Of a stretch of 64,000 nt of DNA, positions 9,223 through 16,923 are shown piece after piece (the stretch's first letter is position 1; every line of letters starts with the position of its first letter). The notes beneath the pieces are model-generated. The model was not told where the DNA came from. It saw only the letters and a list, made by a program, of their open reading frames with translations, and did no database searches. Both the position numbers and the translations under genes were made by a program. Source of the stretch: Synergistaceae bacterium UBA6101 (GTDB lineage Bacteria; Synergistota; Synergistia; Synergistales; Synergistaceae); assembly GCA_002428495.1 (NCBI GenBank), contig DIWR01000009.1:58150-122149 (forward strand), read 5' to 3'.

Positions 9223-9297
9223 GGGCGATTAGTTCAGAGGTAGAACGCTTCCTTGACACGGAAGAGGTCAGAAGTTCAATTCTTCTATCGCCCACCA
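9223..9297 (+). tRNA. tRNA-Val(GAC), intact, island insertion site
   Basis: Cloverleaf read by hand: acceptor GGGCGAT/ATCGCCC, D arm with GTTCAGAGGTAGAAC, anticodon stem CTTCC/GGAAG closing loop TTGACAC (anticodon GAC, valine), T arm AGAAG-TTCAATT-CTTCT, and an encoded CCA. Its 3' half is the left attachment site of the island to the right. Confidence 0.95.
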
Positions 9298-9299
9298 TA
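9253..9299 (+). repeat. attL: 47-bp direct repeat inside tRNA-Val
   Basis: Exact copy of 46965-47011. It begins at TTGACAC of the anticodon loop and runs past the CCA end, so the island rebuilds a complete tRNA at this side. Confidence 0.9.
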
Positions 9300-9312
9300 G
9301 TCGTAAACCACT

Positions 9313-9337
9313 GACGGACTTCGGTCCGTCTTTTTTT
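9313..9337 (+). terminator. Terminator after tRNA-Val
   Basis: Stem GACGGAC/GTCCGTC with a TTCG tetraloop, then seven T's. The attR side has its own version with a different stem (GACGAG..CTCGTC), so the terminators diverged while the flanks stayed alike. Confidence 0.9.
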
Positions 9338-10547
9338 ATGGTTTTTTGCCGAAGCGGGCAAAAAATGAACCGAACGAAAACTCGCTGTATTAGCGGATAA
9401 ATGACACTCTCTACGAAAAGGTTTGGCTTAAAAATTGACCGTTTCCTTTGGTCAGTTTCGGAGGTAAAGTTCAACTCCTCTATCTCCCCCTAATTTCGCC
9501 AAAAACACCTTTTTCTTCCATCACTTACATTTTTCTTGTAAATAATTTTAAAAAATCCCTAGCGTCCATTTCCCCTCCTTCACAAAACATTTGCGATCAT
9601 CTGCCATGTAAGGCAATAGTAATGTCCGATAATTATATAACTCTTCCTATTATATTTCAATCAGCAAAATTTACAGGCTATCGCTTGCTTCGTTTTATTC
9701 ATTAAATCTTTATGATCAGGTATCATCAGTAATAATAAAAAGAGGGGATTCTGATATATTTTTGCAATTTAATGCATCTAGCTTTATAGATGGGAGCTTA
9801 TTAAGCTATATGCTGTAATTATAATTATATATACAACGCAGGATCTAAATTTACTTTAATTCTAACGAACTTGTAAGGATGTCCATACTCAATGTGCCTT
9901 ACATTTAAACAACAGTTAAATTTTAGTGCTTTAGAGTAGTGAAATAGCGTTTTCAAAAATATTTCAAAATTATTACGAAAAATTGCTTTACCATAGTAGA
10001 CTAGCGATATACCTCTTGCTGTTTTTTTGTACTTACACAAACAATAAATGAACATAAGTCTATTAAAATATACTTGCCTCTTTTGCGTGTTTATTATTCT
10101 ACTTTCATAAAAAATGAAAATCACTTGAAAAACCAGTGACAGCCAATATCCAAGCTATTGACAGTGAATGTCGCCGTTAAGAATTTTTATGTGTACAAGA
10201 TGTAACAAAAATCTGACCATTTCCATACGCTGAAACAGTCACTCTGTAATATACCATATCACTCTTCTATCGCCCCCTCTCAGTGTATAGGATAAAAATT
10301 CATTTTATGCATACAAACGCCTCTTGCGCGAGAAAGTTTACTGTTCTGAATTATGGTTTATTTTTCTTAAATCGCATTGGTTCAATTTTTACGCAACGAA
10401 TTTTTTTCTGCGATAAATATTTTCATGAAACAGTTGTTTAGCACTAAATGAATTTCGTATAATAAGTCTGTAGGGATAAACGCGAACGAAACAAAAAAGT
10501 CTGGACCCTTAATGCGACATATTTCAGTTATTTGAGGAGGACCAGAT
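9338..10547. other. AT-rich left end of island, no supported gene
   Basis: About 1.2 kb with no convincing reading frame. It keeps a ~40-base stretch (GAAGCGGGCAAAAAATGAAC and flank) shared with the sequence after attR. At 9435-9446 it holds TTGACCGTTTCC, matched in inverse orientation just inside attR. Two segments resemble tRNA 3' ends: 9469-9490 (GTTCAACTCCTCTATCTCCC) and 10262-10277 (CTCTTCTATCGCCCC). These may be integrase arm sites and decayed att copies. Confidence 0.5.
9435..9446 (+). promoter_or_regulatory. Possible integrase arm-type site, left
   Basis: TTGACCGTTTCC, 136 bases inside attL. The same 12 bases occur on the other strand at 46933-46944, 20 bases inside attR. Paired inverted sites near both att ends suit tyrosine-integrase arm binding; this is inference. 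Confidence 0.35.
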
Positions 10548-11810
10548 ATGACAGTATCAACACTAGGAAACAACACACGTCCAGACTATCGCGTTTATAC
10601 AGACCCTATGATCCAAAGTATGGTAAATATGCAGTCGACGCAGAGTGAAGTGCATTTAAGTGCGCCTTCTTCCGAAAAACAGCACGTGAAGGTAGAGTAT
10701 GTAAAACTTGCCTATGTGCCGCCATCGGATCCGGATATCCTTTTAGGAGATCTTATCTCTTTCTATGAGGAAAAGATGGTGCATACGGTTACCAGAACAG
10801 CAGAGAACCTGTCTGAGTACAAAAAGGACAAAAACTGGAGAACCTACGTCAGTTGTATTCGGAGTACTTTCGGGGACATGCTTGAGCAGAAAGCAAAGGA
10901 TATTGAGCCGAAATCACTCCATGCCTGGTGCGAAAAGTACATGTCGGTAAACAAGGTCAAGGCTTCTTCTATGAACAGATCGATTACGTGTCTGTGCGGG
11001 ATGCTTCGTTGGGCGGCCGAAAAGGAAAACATTATTGAGGAATACAATCTTGTCGGCGTTAAAAGGTTCACTGAAACCGACAGCGCTGAAAGAACTTCCC
11101 GTTCGTTGACGGAGCAAGAAGTAAAAAAGATATTCGATGCACTTTCACGGCGCGAGGAAAAGATCCGTAATAGGTCAAAGGAAGTAGCTTCAAAGCCCTA
11201 TAACAAGTACTATGTCCGACAGTATAAGGTGCCTGATAAAGGATATGTAGATTATGTTATTCCTTTTGTGGCCTTATCCCTATATACAGGTGCGAGGAAC
11301 GGTTCCGCAGTTGCTCTTAAGTGGCAGGACATCGATTTCAATAACAAGACTGTCACCTTACAGAAGGAATACTCTAAAACCGGCGTAACAGTCGAAGTGC
11401 CTATGGCAGATGATCTCATCGATATTCTTAAGGTCTGGGCAACTCAACAAAGGGTAAACATAGCAGATACGAACGAAGATAAAAGATTCGTCTTCACCTC
11501 AAGACATCAGAAGGAGAACAAGCCTATTGTTTCAATAGACAAGAAAGAGTGGGCAAAGCTTCTGCTGGAAGCAGGGATTCCCCATGCAAGATGGCATGAC
11601 TTACGTCACACGTTTGCCTCCACACTTATCAAGGAAAGACAGTCGATTTTTGCCATCAGCAAACTTTTAGGGCATAAAAGCATAAAGACAACAGAAAGGT
11701 ATCTCCACCTGAGCCCAGAGGAAGCAAAGTGCGCAATATCTTCTCTCGACGGGGCATTTCCGTCGCAGTCCATCCTGGTTAACAAAGGGAAAGAGAAAAA
11801 GGCAGCATAA
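10548..11810 (+). CDS. Tyrosine recombinase/integrase, left end of island
   Basis: 420 residues. An N-terminal SAM-like core-binding domain (~65-160) precedes the catalytic domain: Arg I in YTGARNGSAVALKW, the Lys strand region, HDLRHTFAS box, GHKSIKTT and the nucleophile Tyr in ERYLHLSPEE. All catalytic residues are present. RBS GAGGAGG lies 8 bases before the ATG. Its position next to attL and its direction into the island fit the enzyme that inserted at tRNA-Val. It is related to the recombinase at the right end (same RWHDLRHTFASTL block). Confidence 0.92.
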   Translation: MTVSTLGNNTRPDYRVYTDPMIQSMVNMQSTQSEVHLSAPSSEKQHVKVEYVKLAYVPPSDPDILLGDLISFYEEKMVHTVTRTAENLSEYKKDKNWRTYVSCIRSTFGDMLEQKAKDIEPKSLHAWCEKYMSVNKVKASSMNRSITCLCGMLRWAAEKENIIEEYNLVGVKRFTETDSAERTSRSLTEQEVKKIFDALSRREEKIRNRSKEVASKPYNKYYVRQYKVPDKGYVDYVIPFVALSLYTGARNGSAVALKWQDIDFNNKTVTLQKEYSKTGVTVEVPMADDLIDILKVWATQQRVNIADTNEDKRFVFTSRHQKENKPIVSIDKKEWAKLLLEAGIPHARWHDLRHTFASTLIKERQSIFAISKLLGHKSIKTTERYLHLSPEEAKCAISSLDGAFPSQSILVNKGKEKKAA

Positions 11811-11900
11811 GGATCCGGAGCGGACGGGAAATTCCCGCCCGCTCATTATCTTATCAGGGGTGTTCTCAGTTTTTCTGGGATTGGCATGTCATCGCCGCTG

Positions 11901-11956
11901 GCATTATTTTTGTACTAATATGATTGATGAAACTAGCATAAAAGTAACATCTTGAG
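11901..11956 (+). repeat. Dispersed repeat block 2, left copy
   Basis: 56 bases nearly identical to 22716-22771 (shared core ACTAGCATAAAAGTAACATC). Together with block 1 it brackets the metalloid module. Confidence 0.7.
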
Positions 11957-12015
11957 ATCTTCCCATAAATGGTATAAACCATTCCTTGAATAGTGCAAAA
12001 TAGAGAGCACTGATC

Positions 12016-12087
12016 AGGAGGTTTTATTATAGGCACCCTCTTGATGTTCTATCTGGTAAAAACGGACATAACCAAGAAATAGACCGG
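12016..12087 (+). repeat. Dispersed repeat block 1, left copy
   Basis: About 70 bases nearly identical to 22483-22552 (shared core TTGATGTTCTATCTGG). In the right copy the frame continues to TKKWTGKDCT; here a stop ends it after TKK. Confidence 0.7.
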
Positions 12088-12124
12088 GCACCGGAATGAT
12101 TGTGCTACTGGTAAATAGAAAAAA

Positions 12125-12325
12125 TCATTGTTTATTTATGTTATTCTGCGTGGTCTCCAGACTCACTTCTTCGTTTTTGCTTTCAGGTCCTTCGATCTCT
12201 TCTATTTCAAAACCTCCGCAGCAACAGCATGATTTTTTCTTTTTTTGTTCGTCTTTGCCAAACAGTTGTCCGAACAGTCCAGGTTTTTTCTCAGGTTTTT
12301 CAAAGTTCTTTTCAGGCTTGTTCAA
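12125..12325 (-). CDS. Small Cys-rich putative metal-binding protein
   Basis: 66 residues, very polar, with a KKKKSCCCCGGFEIEEIEG centre: four consecutive Cys followed by an acidic FEIEEIE strand. Small proteins with a CCxxxGFEIEE pattern are known near metal and metalloid genes, and this one borders the ArsR/permease module, which supports a metal-binding or chaperone role. The start is a TTG at 12325 with a weak ribosome site, so the exact N-terminus is uncertain. A strong terminator lies upstream, between it and the UspA gene, so it has its own promoter or is a relic. Confidence 0.6.
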   Translation of the reverse strand: MNKPEKNFEKPEKKPGLFGQLFGKDEQKKKKSCCCCGGFEIEEIEGPESKNEEVSLETTQNNINKQ

Positions 12326-12342
12326 GTCTAATCCGGATTCTA

Positions 12343-12399
12343 ATGAAAAAGATGGTTGCAGTTTTTGAGGTTAAAATAATGATGGCGGTGCCGTTGTAA
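12343..12399 (+). pseudogene. 3' remnant of a second thioredoxin-like gene
   Basis: The bases reading NEKDGCSF-stop and the next ~35 bases closely repeat the end and downstream part of the thioredoxin-like gene at 15277-15561 (EKGGCSF-stop, then TTGAGGATAAAATAATG). No start or CPKC active site remains. Confidence 0.55.
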
Positions 12400-12443
12400 A
12401 CAAGGGGCTGTGGGGAATCTTTTTATCCCACACAGCCCCTTGT
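12399..12443. terminator. Strong bidirectional hairpin terminator
   Basis: Stem ACAAGGGGCTGTGGG with CCCACACAGCCCCTTGT (one small bulge) around an AT-rich loop. It separates the UspA gene from the small Cys-rich gene. Confidence 0.7.
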
Positions 12444-12448
12444 TAAAT

Positions 12449-12537
12449 GCTAATGATACAGCCATTGTTTTTAATGCGTTTTTGTTATGTCAATGAGATG
12501 TAATGTTTATTTAACACTTAACTTTTGTATCATTAGC
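12449..12537. repeat. Inverted repeat GCTAATGATAC around 67 bases
   Basis: GCTAATGATAC at 12449-12459 and its exact complement at 12527-12537. It lies between the terminator and the end of the UspA gene. It could be a long hairpin or the ends of a small lost element. Confidence 0.5.
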
Positions 12538-12548
12538 GTGTGATCATT

Positions 12549-13436
12549 CTAAGCTTTTTTACCAGGGACCAAGATCATCGGAGTAGTGTTAAGGCGCGCA
12601 ACGTTTTGGCTGATGCTTCCGAGAAAGAACTCTTTTATATTGCTCCTTCCACGTATGCCCATCACCAAAAGAGATGCTTTGTCCTCTTGCGCTATACGAA
12701 GGATTTCATGAACGGCAGAACCTTGAGAAAGCCTTGTTTCTATTATAACAGGTGCAACTGACTGGACACGTTTTTTCATTTCTTCAAGTCTTTCAGAGTC
12801 AATCCGGTTGAATTCCTCTAGTTTGTGTTCAAGATGAGGCTTTATCCTCCTGTCTTCCTGAACATGTGAAAGTACTACTTTACGGCATCCCTTACTGACA
12901 AGTTCCAGAACGATCTGAAAGGCGCATTCTGCGTTTTCAGAGAAATCAGTAGGGAAAAGCACACAGTCAAGAAGATCTTGGGTACCCGAACAGCAAGTAA
13001 TGGTTTCGGGCAAGTTTTCTGATGGCTTAAGACGGAAGAGAAAAACGGGAACAGAGGAATTCTGCAGTACGTCGAAAGTAACTGTCCCGAGCAAGAAGTT
13101 TTTGATCACACTCTCACCTTGAGACCCCAACACAATGTAATCACACCTATTTTTGTCTGCAAGGTGAGGTATGCCTTTTCCCGGACATTCACTGCAGATA
13201 TCAGTTGTTGTTTTGAAGCCGTTCTTTTCAAGCAGTTTTTTCTGCTCTTCCATCCACTGTTCAAAAACTCCCTGGGCTTGCTGAAAGACCACAGGATTAA
13301 AGGTTCCGCCGTCCATGCACATGGCTAGAATACATTCCGTGGTTCCCAGATCAGCAAGAACCTGTAGGCAAGTACACTTTATCATGGAGAACGAAGCTGG
13401 AGACAGGTCTGTTGCGAACAAAGCTTTTTTAAACAT
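12549..13436 (-). CDS. Tandem universal stress protein (UspA x2)
   Basis: 295 residues, two Usp domains. Domain 1 (~1-145) opens MFKKALFATDLSPAS and holds LGSQGESVIKNFLLG; domain 2 (~150-295) opens CVLFPTDFSENAE and ends GIRGRSNIKEFFLGSISQ, the ATP-binding GxxGx9GS pattern. I chose the ATG at 13436 since GGATGGAGG precedes it; the frame is open further upstream. It follows the permease gene by 40 bases in the same direction, so it is probably cotranscribed. A second tandem Usp lies at 16924-17793. Confidence 0.88.
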   Translation of the reverse strand: MFKKALFATDLSPASFSMIKCTCLQVLADLGTTECILAMCMDGGTFNPVVFQQAQGVFEQWMEEQKKLLEKNGFKTTTDICSECPGKGIPHLADKNRCDYIVLGSQGESVIKNFLLGTVTFDVLQNSSVPVFLFRLKPSENLPETITCCSGTQDLLDCVLFPTDFSENAECAFQIVLELVSKGCRKVVLSHVQEDRRIKPHLEHKLEEFNRIDSERLEEMKKRVQSVAPVIIETRLSQGSAVHEILRIAQEDKASLLVMGIRGRSNIKEFFLGSISQNVARLNTTPMILVPGKKA

Positions 13437-13476
13437 ATCAAATACCTCCATCCTTTTTAGTTGTAATTTAAAGACA

Positions 13477-14553
13477 CTAAAGTGTGCCAACGAAGGCCAT
13501 ATATAAAATTCCCCCTATGATTGCTACAAAAATAGTCAGAACTGCATATAAAAACGTGATCTTCCACCCTACAATTCTGGATGCAGCAAGCATGGACGGC
13601 AAGGAACAAATAGGACCTCCTATAAGAAAAGCCAGAGCTGAGGCTGGTTCCATTCCTAAGTTGAGCATGGCCTTGACCAGAAAAACCTCGACAAGGGACG
13701 GTGTGTACGTAGGAACTCCTATAATAGCTCCAAGGAAAACACCATGGATTCCGGTCATGTAGTGTGAAACGATTTGGGGAGGCAAGTAGGCCTCAACAAA
13801 AGAGACGAAAGCAACTCCGCCGAACAGATAAGGAAGTATTTTCACTGCAAAACTTTTTGCCTCATCAAGACTGATGAGGGTTTTATCGGCGAATGACAAC
13901 TTTTCACAAAAAGTATGCGAGTTGATAGCTATTTTTCTTTCTGCAAACCGCTCTTCAGTTTTTCGACCCCATGGAGTTTTTGCCACAATAAAGCCGACTG
14001 CTATCGCACCGAAGTAGGAAACAAGAATTCGGGAAGCTGCTATTTTCCACGATATCATAGAGCCGGTGAACATGATCGCCATTATATTTGCCGCAGGAGC
14101 AACAAGGAGGAAGGTTATCGCTGGCCCAAGTCCAGCTCCACCTATAAGAAGTCCCCCGAAAATCGGTATCATTGCACATGAACATACGGCCAGAAAAGGG
14201 GCTGCCGTTGCAGCTATAAAATAGGATCTGGCTTTTCCGCTTGTCAGTAGCCTCTGAAATTCTTCTTTCGGAACAAATCCGATTATTGCTCCTCCAAGGC
14301 AGAAGGCAAACATAAGAGCCCCCCATGCCTTTGTTAAATAGCTGAAAGAATACTGAAAAGGAAGCATCAAAAGAGGAATATCCTTAAGATTTCCAAGTAC
14401 GTACCTTGGAAAAAGGGGCTTTCCCCAAAAAATAGGATAAACCACTGTTGCAAGACCAAGTAAAAACGCACACCAATATAAATAAACAAGATAAGTGGTG
14501 CTCAGATTAAAATGAAAAGAATTTTCATTTGGACTACTTTTGTAATCTGACAT
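13477..14553 (-). CDS. COG0701 (DUF318/ArsP-like) permease
   Basis: 358 residues, about ten membrane helices. The family motif AVCSCAMIPIFGG (here with CSC) and GAGLGPAITFLLVAPAANIMAI are present, repeated in the second half as GVPTYTPSLVEV and GGPICSLPSMLA. Family members export organoarsenicals or other thiol-reactive compounds; substrate here is not shown. RBS GGAGGGG precedes the ATG. It is divergent from arsR and its upstream region has an operator-like GTGG-N8-CCAC. Confidence 0.82.
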   Translation of the reverse strand: MSDYKSSPNENSFHFNLSTTYLVYLYWCAFLLGLATVVYPIFWGKPLFPRYVLGNLKDIPLLMLPFQYSFSYLTKAWGALMFAFCLGGAIIGFVPKEEFQRLLTSGKARSYFIAATAAPFLAVCSCAMIPIFGGLLIGGAGLGPAITFLLVAPAANIMAIMFTGSMISWKIAASRILVSYFGAIAVGFIVAKTPWGRKTEERFAERKIAINSHTFCEKLSFADKTLISLDEAKSFAVKILPYLFGGVAFVSFVEAYLPPQIVSHYMTGIHGVFLGAIIGVPTYTPSLVEVFLVKAMLNLGMEPASALAFLIGGPICSLPSMLAASRIVGWKITFLYAVLTIFVAIIGGILYMAFVGTL

Positions 14554-14924
14554 TATTTCCCCTCCAAATTAAGTTAAGTAAGATCTTTTTCACCCTGTTT
14601 AAAATACACCTATTTTTATCCACGCTGGAACTAAATGAAATATCCAATTTTCACCTTCTCTCAAATAAGTGGTATTTTTGCCACCTAGTAAGTAAAAAAA
14701 ATAAATATATGTGACAATAATGCCACTGAAAAAAACAACCAACATTACGCTGTTCTTTCTATACCTTTTATGACATATGCCATTTACAAACTAAGTATAT
14801 AAGGTTTATAACATATGTCAATAACATAAATTTTACGCATAAATGACATTTTTAATATATCTACCAGTTTGACAAAAAAAATCTATGTGGTAATATTACC
14901 ACATAGATGGGAGTGGCTAAAACT
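14554..14924. promoter_or_regulatory. Divergent control region between permease and arsR
   Basis: 370 AT-rich bases. An inverted GTGG-N8-CCAC motif at 14669-14684 lies on the permease side. On the arsR side TTGACA (14869-14874) and TAATAT (14891-14896) form a promoter covered by a perfect 28-bp palindrome at 14881-14908. I see no gene in it. Confidence 0.7.
14881..14908. promoter_or_regulatory. ArsR operator, perfect 28-bp palindrome
   Basis: Half-site ATCTATGTGGTAAT followed by its exact complement. It spans the -10 box of the arsR promoter, so the regulator would block its own transcription. A weaker version, TATGTG-N11-CACATA, lies before the permease at 15714. Confidence 0.85.
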
Positions 14925-15254
14925 ATGGTCAACGAAAAAACAGAGTTGAGAAAGAAAGTTGCAATACTTAAAGGTCTTGCTCACCCTGTAAGGCTTTCTA
15001 TAGTTGAGGCTCTTGCCGATTCAGAGATGTGCGTATGTGACATTGTTGAAATGTTTGATTTTGACAGAACAACGATAAGCAAGCACCTATCTCTTATGAA
15101 AGAAATTGGCATTCTGTCTGACAAAAAAGATGGACTTAAGGTCTATTACAGCTTGAGGATACGTTGCCTTCCGTCGATGCTTTCCTGCATTGAAAAGGTA
15201 ATTGAAGGAAATGATCCCGAAACGGTGTTCATAATGGAATGCTGTGGGAAATAA
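14925..15254 (+). CDS. ArsR-family metal(loid)-responsive repressor
   Basis: 109 residues, winged helix. LAHPVRLSIVEAL opens the fold; the recognition helix is DRTTISKHLSLMKEIGIL. CVCD just before it is the classic ArsR thiol sensor, and a further Cys pair (MECCGK) sits at the C-terminus. An ATG at 14907 lies inside the operator palindrome and next to the predicted transcription start, so I chose the ATG at 14925 with GGGAG upstream. It probably represses itself, the thioredoxin-like gene that follows, and the permeases. Confidence 0.88.
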   Translation: MVNEKTELRKKVAILKGLAHPVRLSIVEALADSEMCVCDIVEMFDFDRTTISKHLSLMKEIGILSDKKDGLKVYYSLRIRCLPSMLSCIEKVIEGNDPETVFIMECCGK

Positions 15255-15276
15255 TGATTATAGGAGGAGAAATGTG

Positions 15277-15561
15277 ATGAAGGTACAGATACTTGGAACA
15301 GGATGCCCGAAATGCAAGAAGCTTGCAGAACTCACAGATCAGGCTGCAAAAGAGCTTGGAATTGAACTGGAAATCGAAAAGGTGACAGAAGTTGCGAAAA
15401 TTATGGACTTCGGTGTAATGTCGACCCCGGCGCTTGCAATAGACGGAAAAGTGGTCCTTGCAGGACATGTTCCAGCGTATGAAAAGGTTAAAGAGGTGCT
15501 TGTAAAGGCAGGATCTGTCGAGGAACCGGAGACCGAAGAAAAAGGCGGTTGCAGTTTTTGA
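15277..15561 (+). CDS. Thioredoxin-like small redox protein (TM0996/MTH895 type)
   Basis: 94 residues. Opens MKVQILGTGCPKCKKL with a CPKC redox site, has the cis-Pro segment GVMSTPALAIDGKV, and ends in an added Glu-rich tail closing KGGCSF. Proteins of this kind often accompany COG0701 permeases, probably as their thiol partner. RBS AGGAGG lies 8 bases before the ATG; arsR ends 22 bases upstream, so they share a transcript. Confidence 0.87.
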   Translation: MKVQILGTGCPKCKKLAELTDQAAKELGIELEIEKVTEVAKIMDFGVMSTPALAIDGKVVLAGHVPAYEKVKEVLVKAGSVEEPETEEKGGCSF

Positions 15562-15629
15562 GGATAAAATAATGCCAGCGGAGCCGGCATAGATCAGCAA
15601 TAGCGGTAAGAAGTTTATAAATTTGAGAG

Positions 15630-15656
15630 TCCCCGCACTAGCGGGGAATTTCTTAA
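15630..15656 (+). terminator. Probable terminator after thioredoxin-like gene
   Basis: Stem TCCCCGC/GCGGGGA with loop ACTA, followed by ATTTCTT. Only a weak T tract, so it may attenuate rather than end the transcript. Confidence 0.5.
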
Positions 15657-15661
15657 AACTA

Positions 15662-15685
15662 ATATGTGCAATAAATGCCACATAA
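15662..15685. promoter_or_regulatory. Second ArsR operator-like palindrome
   Basis: TATGTG and CACATA arms spaced 11 bases, with a CCACATA half identical to the 28-bp palindrome at 14881. It lies about 30 bases before the permease ATG. Confidence 0.5.
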
Positions 15686-15713
15686 AAATATTGAGAGACG
15701 GAGCTGAAAAGTT

Positions 15714-16880
15714 ATGAGTGATCGTAAAAAATTTTTATGGATAGCAGGGTTTTTCCTTGTTTTCTACTTCCTCCCGGAAGGAAATGAACGTGTTGCCGCA
15801 GGGCTGACTGAATCAATAGCAATGATGACTGATTACGCGAGGCAGCACGTACTTCTTTGCCTTATCCCGGCATTTTTCATTGCGGGCGCTATTTCTGTAT
15901 TTATAAGCCAGCAGTCCGTTATGAAGTATCTGGGTGCAAGGGCAAAAAAATGGATAGCCTACTCTGTTGCCTCTGTGTCAGGCTCAGTCCTTGCCGTATG
16001 CTCTTGCACAGTCCTTCCCCTCTTTGCGGGTATTTACAAGCGCGGTGCCGGTCTTGGTCCTGCGACCTCCTTTTTATACTCCGGCCCTGCGATCAACGTC
16101 CTTGCCATAGTTCTCACAGCGCGTGTTCTCGGACTTGAACTGGGCATAGCCAGAGCAATTGGTGCTGTTATTTTCAGCGTTGTTATAGGACTTCTGATGT
16201 CTGTCATTTTTGGAAAAGAGGAAGCGGCCAGGCAGGAGGAGTTTGCTCAGTTCCCGGAAGAGGATGGCGGCAGGCCCCTTTGGAAGACTGTTGTATACAT
16301 GGCAAGCATGGTAGTATTTCTAGTCTTTGCAAACTGGGCCTCTTCCAAGTCACCGAATTCTTTCTGGGAAACCGTTTACAATATGAAGTGGATACTTGCC
16401 GGAGCTGGACTAACTGTAACAGTTCTGACTTCGCTCACGTGGTTCAACAAAGAAGAGAGAGGGGAATGGTTCAGCTCAACATGGGGATATGCCATTCAGG
16501 TAATGCCCCTGCTGTTTGGAGGAGTCCTTGTTGCCGGATTCCTTCTCGGCCGTCCCGGGCATGAGGCTCTTATACCAAGCAGATATGTAGCAATGCTTGT
16601 AGGAGGCAATTCTGTGGGTGCTAACTTCTTCGCTTCGATATCAGGAGCATTTATGTACTTCGCCACGCTTACAGAAGTTCCTATCCTTCAGGGACTCCTT
16701 GGTGCCGGAATGGGCAAGGGACCGGCGTTGGCGCTGCTTCTTGCAGGTCCCGCACTCTCATTGCCGAGCATGCTTGTTATTAACAGCATACTTGGTCCCA
16801 AAAAGACTGTAACTTACGTGACACTGGTAGTAGTACTCTCGACAGTTGCAGGCATGATCTTTGGCAGGATAGCTTCCTGA
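15714..16880 (+). CDS. COG0701 permease, second copy
   Basis: 388 residues, about ten membrane helices. Motifs AVCSCTVLPLFAGIYKRGAG and SGPAINVLAIVL in the first half, and AGPALSLPSMLVI in the second. The CSC site matches the permease at 13477, but overall they differ, so they may handle different substrates. Start ATG with GGAGCTG upstream. It is followed 43 bases later by a tandem Usp gene, mirroring the arrangement of the divergent pair. Confidence 0.85.
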   Translation: MSDRKKFLWIAGFFLVFYFLPEGNERVAAGLTESIAMMTDYARQHVLLCLIPAFFIAGAISVFISQQSVMKYLGARAKKWIAYSVASVSGSVLAVCSCTVLPLFAGIYKRGAGLGPATSFLYSGPAINVLAIVLTARVLGLELGIARAIGAVIFSVVIGLLMSVIFGKEEAARQEEFAQFPEEDGGRPLWKTVVYMASMVVFLVFANWASSKSPNSFWETVYNMKWILAGAGLTVTVLTSLTWFNKEERGEWFSSTWGYAIQVMPLLFGGVLVAGFLLGRPGHEALIPSRYVAMLVGGNSVGANFFASISGAFMYFATLTEVPILQGLLGAGMGKGPALALLLAGPALSLPSMLVINSILGPKKTVTYVTLVVVLSTVAGMIFGRIAS

Positions 16881-16923
16881 AGTAATTGCACAGGCCGCCT
16901 AATCCCTGAAAGGAATGGTAAAT

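Larger units (their letters stand above)
11811..12124. other. Intergenic stretch with hairpin and repeat blocks
   Basis: A hairpin at 11818-11845 (GAGCGGACGGG/CCCGCCCGCTC) follows the integrase stop but has no T run. The rest consists of two repeat blocks, 11901-11956 and 12016-12087, whose near copies occur at 22716-22771 and 22483-22552. The second block can be read as a hydrophobic peptide end (IIGTLLMFYLVKTDITKK, then stop), so it may be the remains of a membrane protein gene. Confidence 0.5.

Noticed and set aside
9448..9705. 85-codon plus-strand frame
   Set aside because: Overlaps the tRNA-like remnant, low-complexity codon use, no ribosome site.
9825..10124. 99-codon minus-strand frame in the island's left end
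   Set aside because: Very AT-rich, no ribosome site, no recognisable family; most likely chance.
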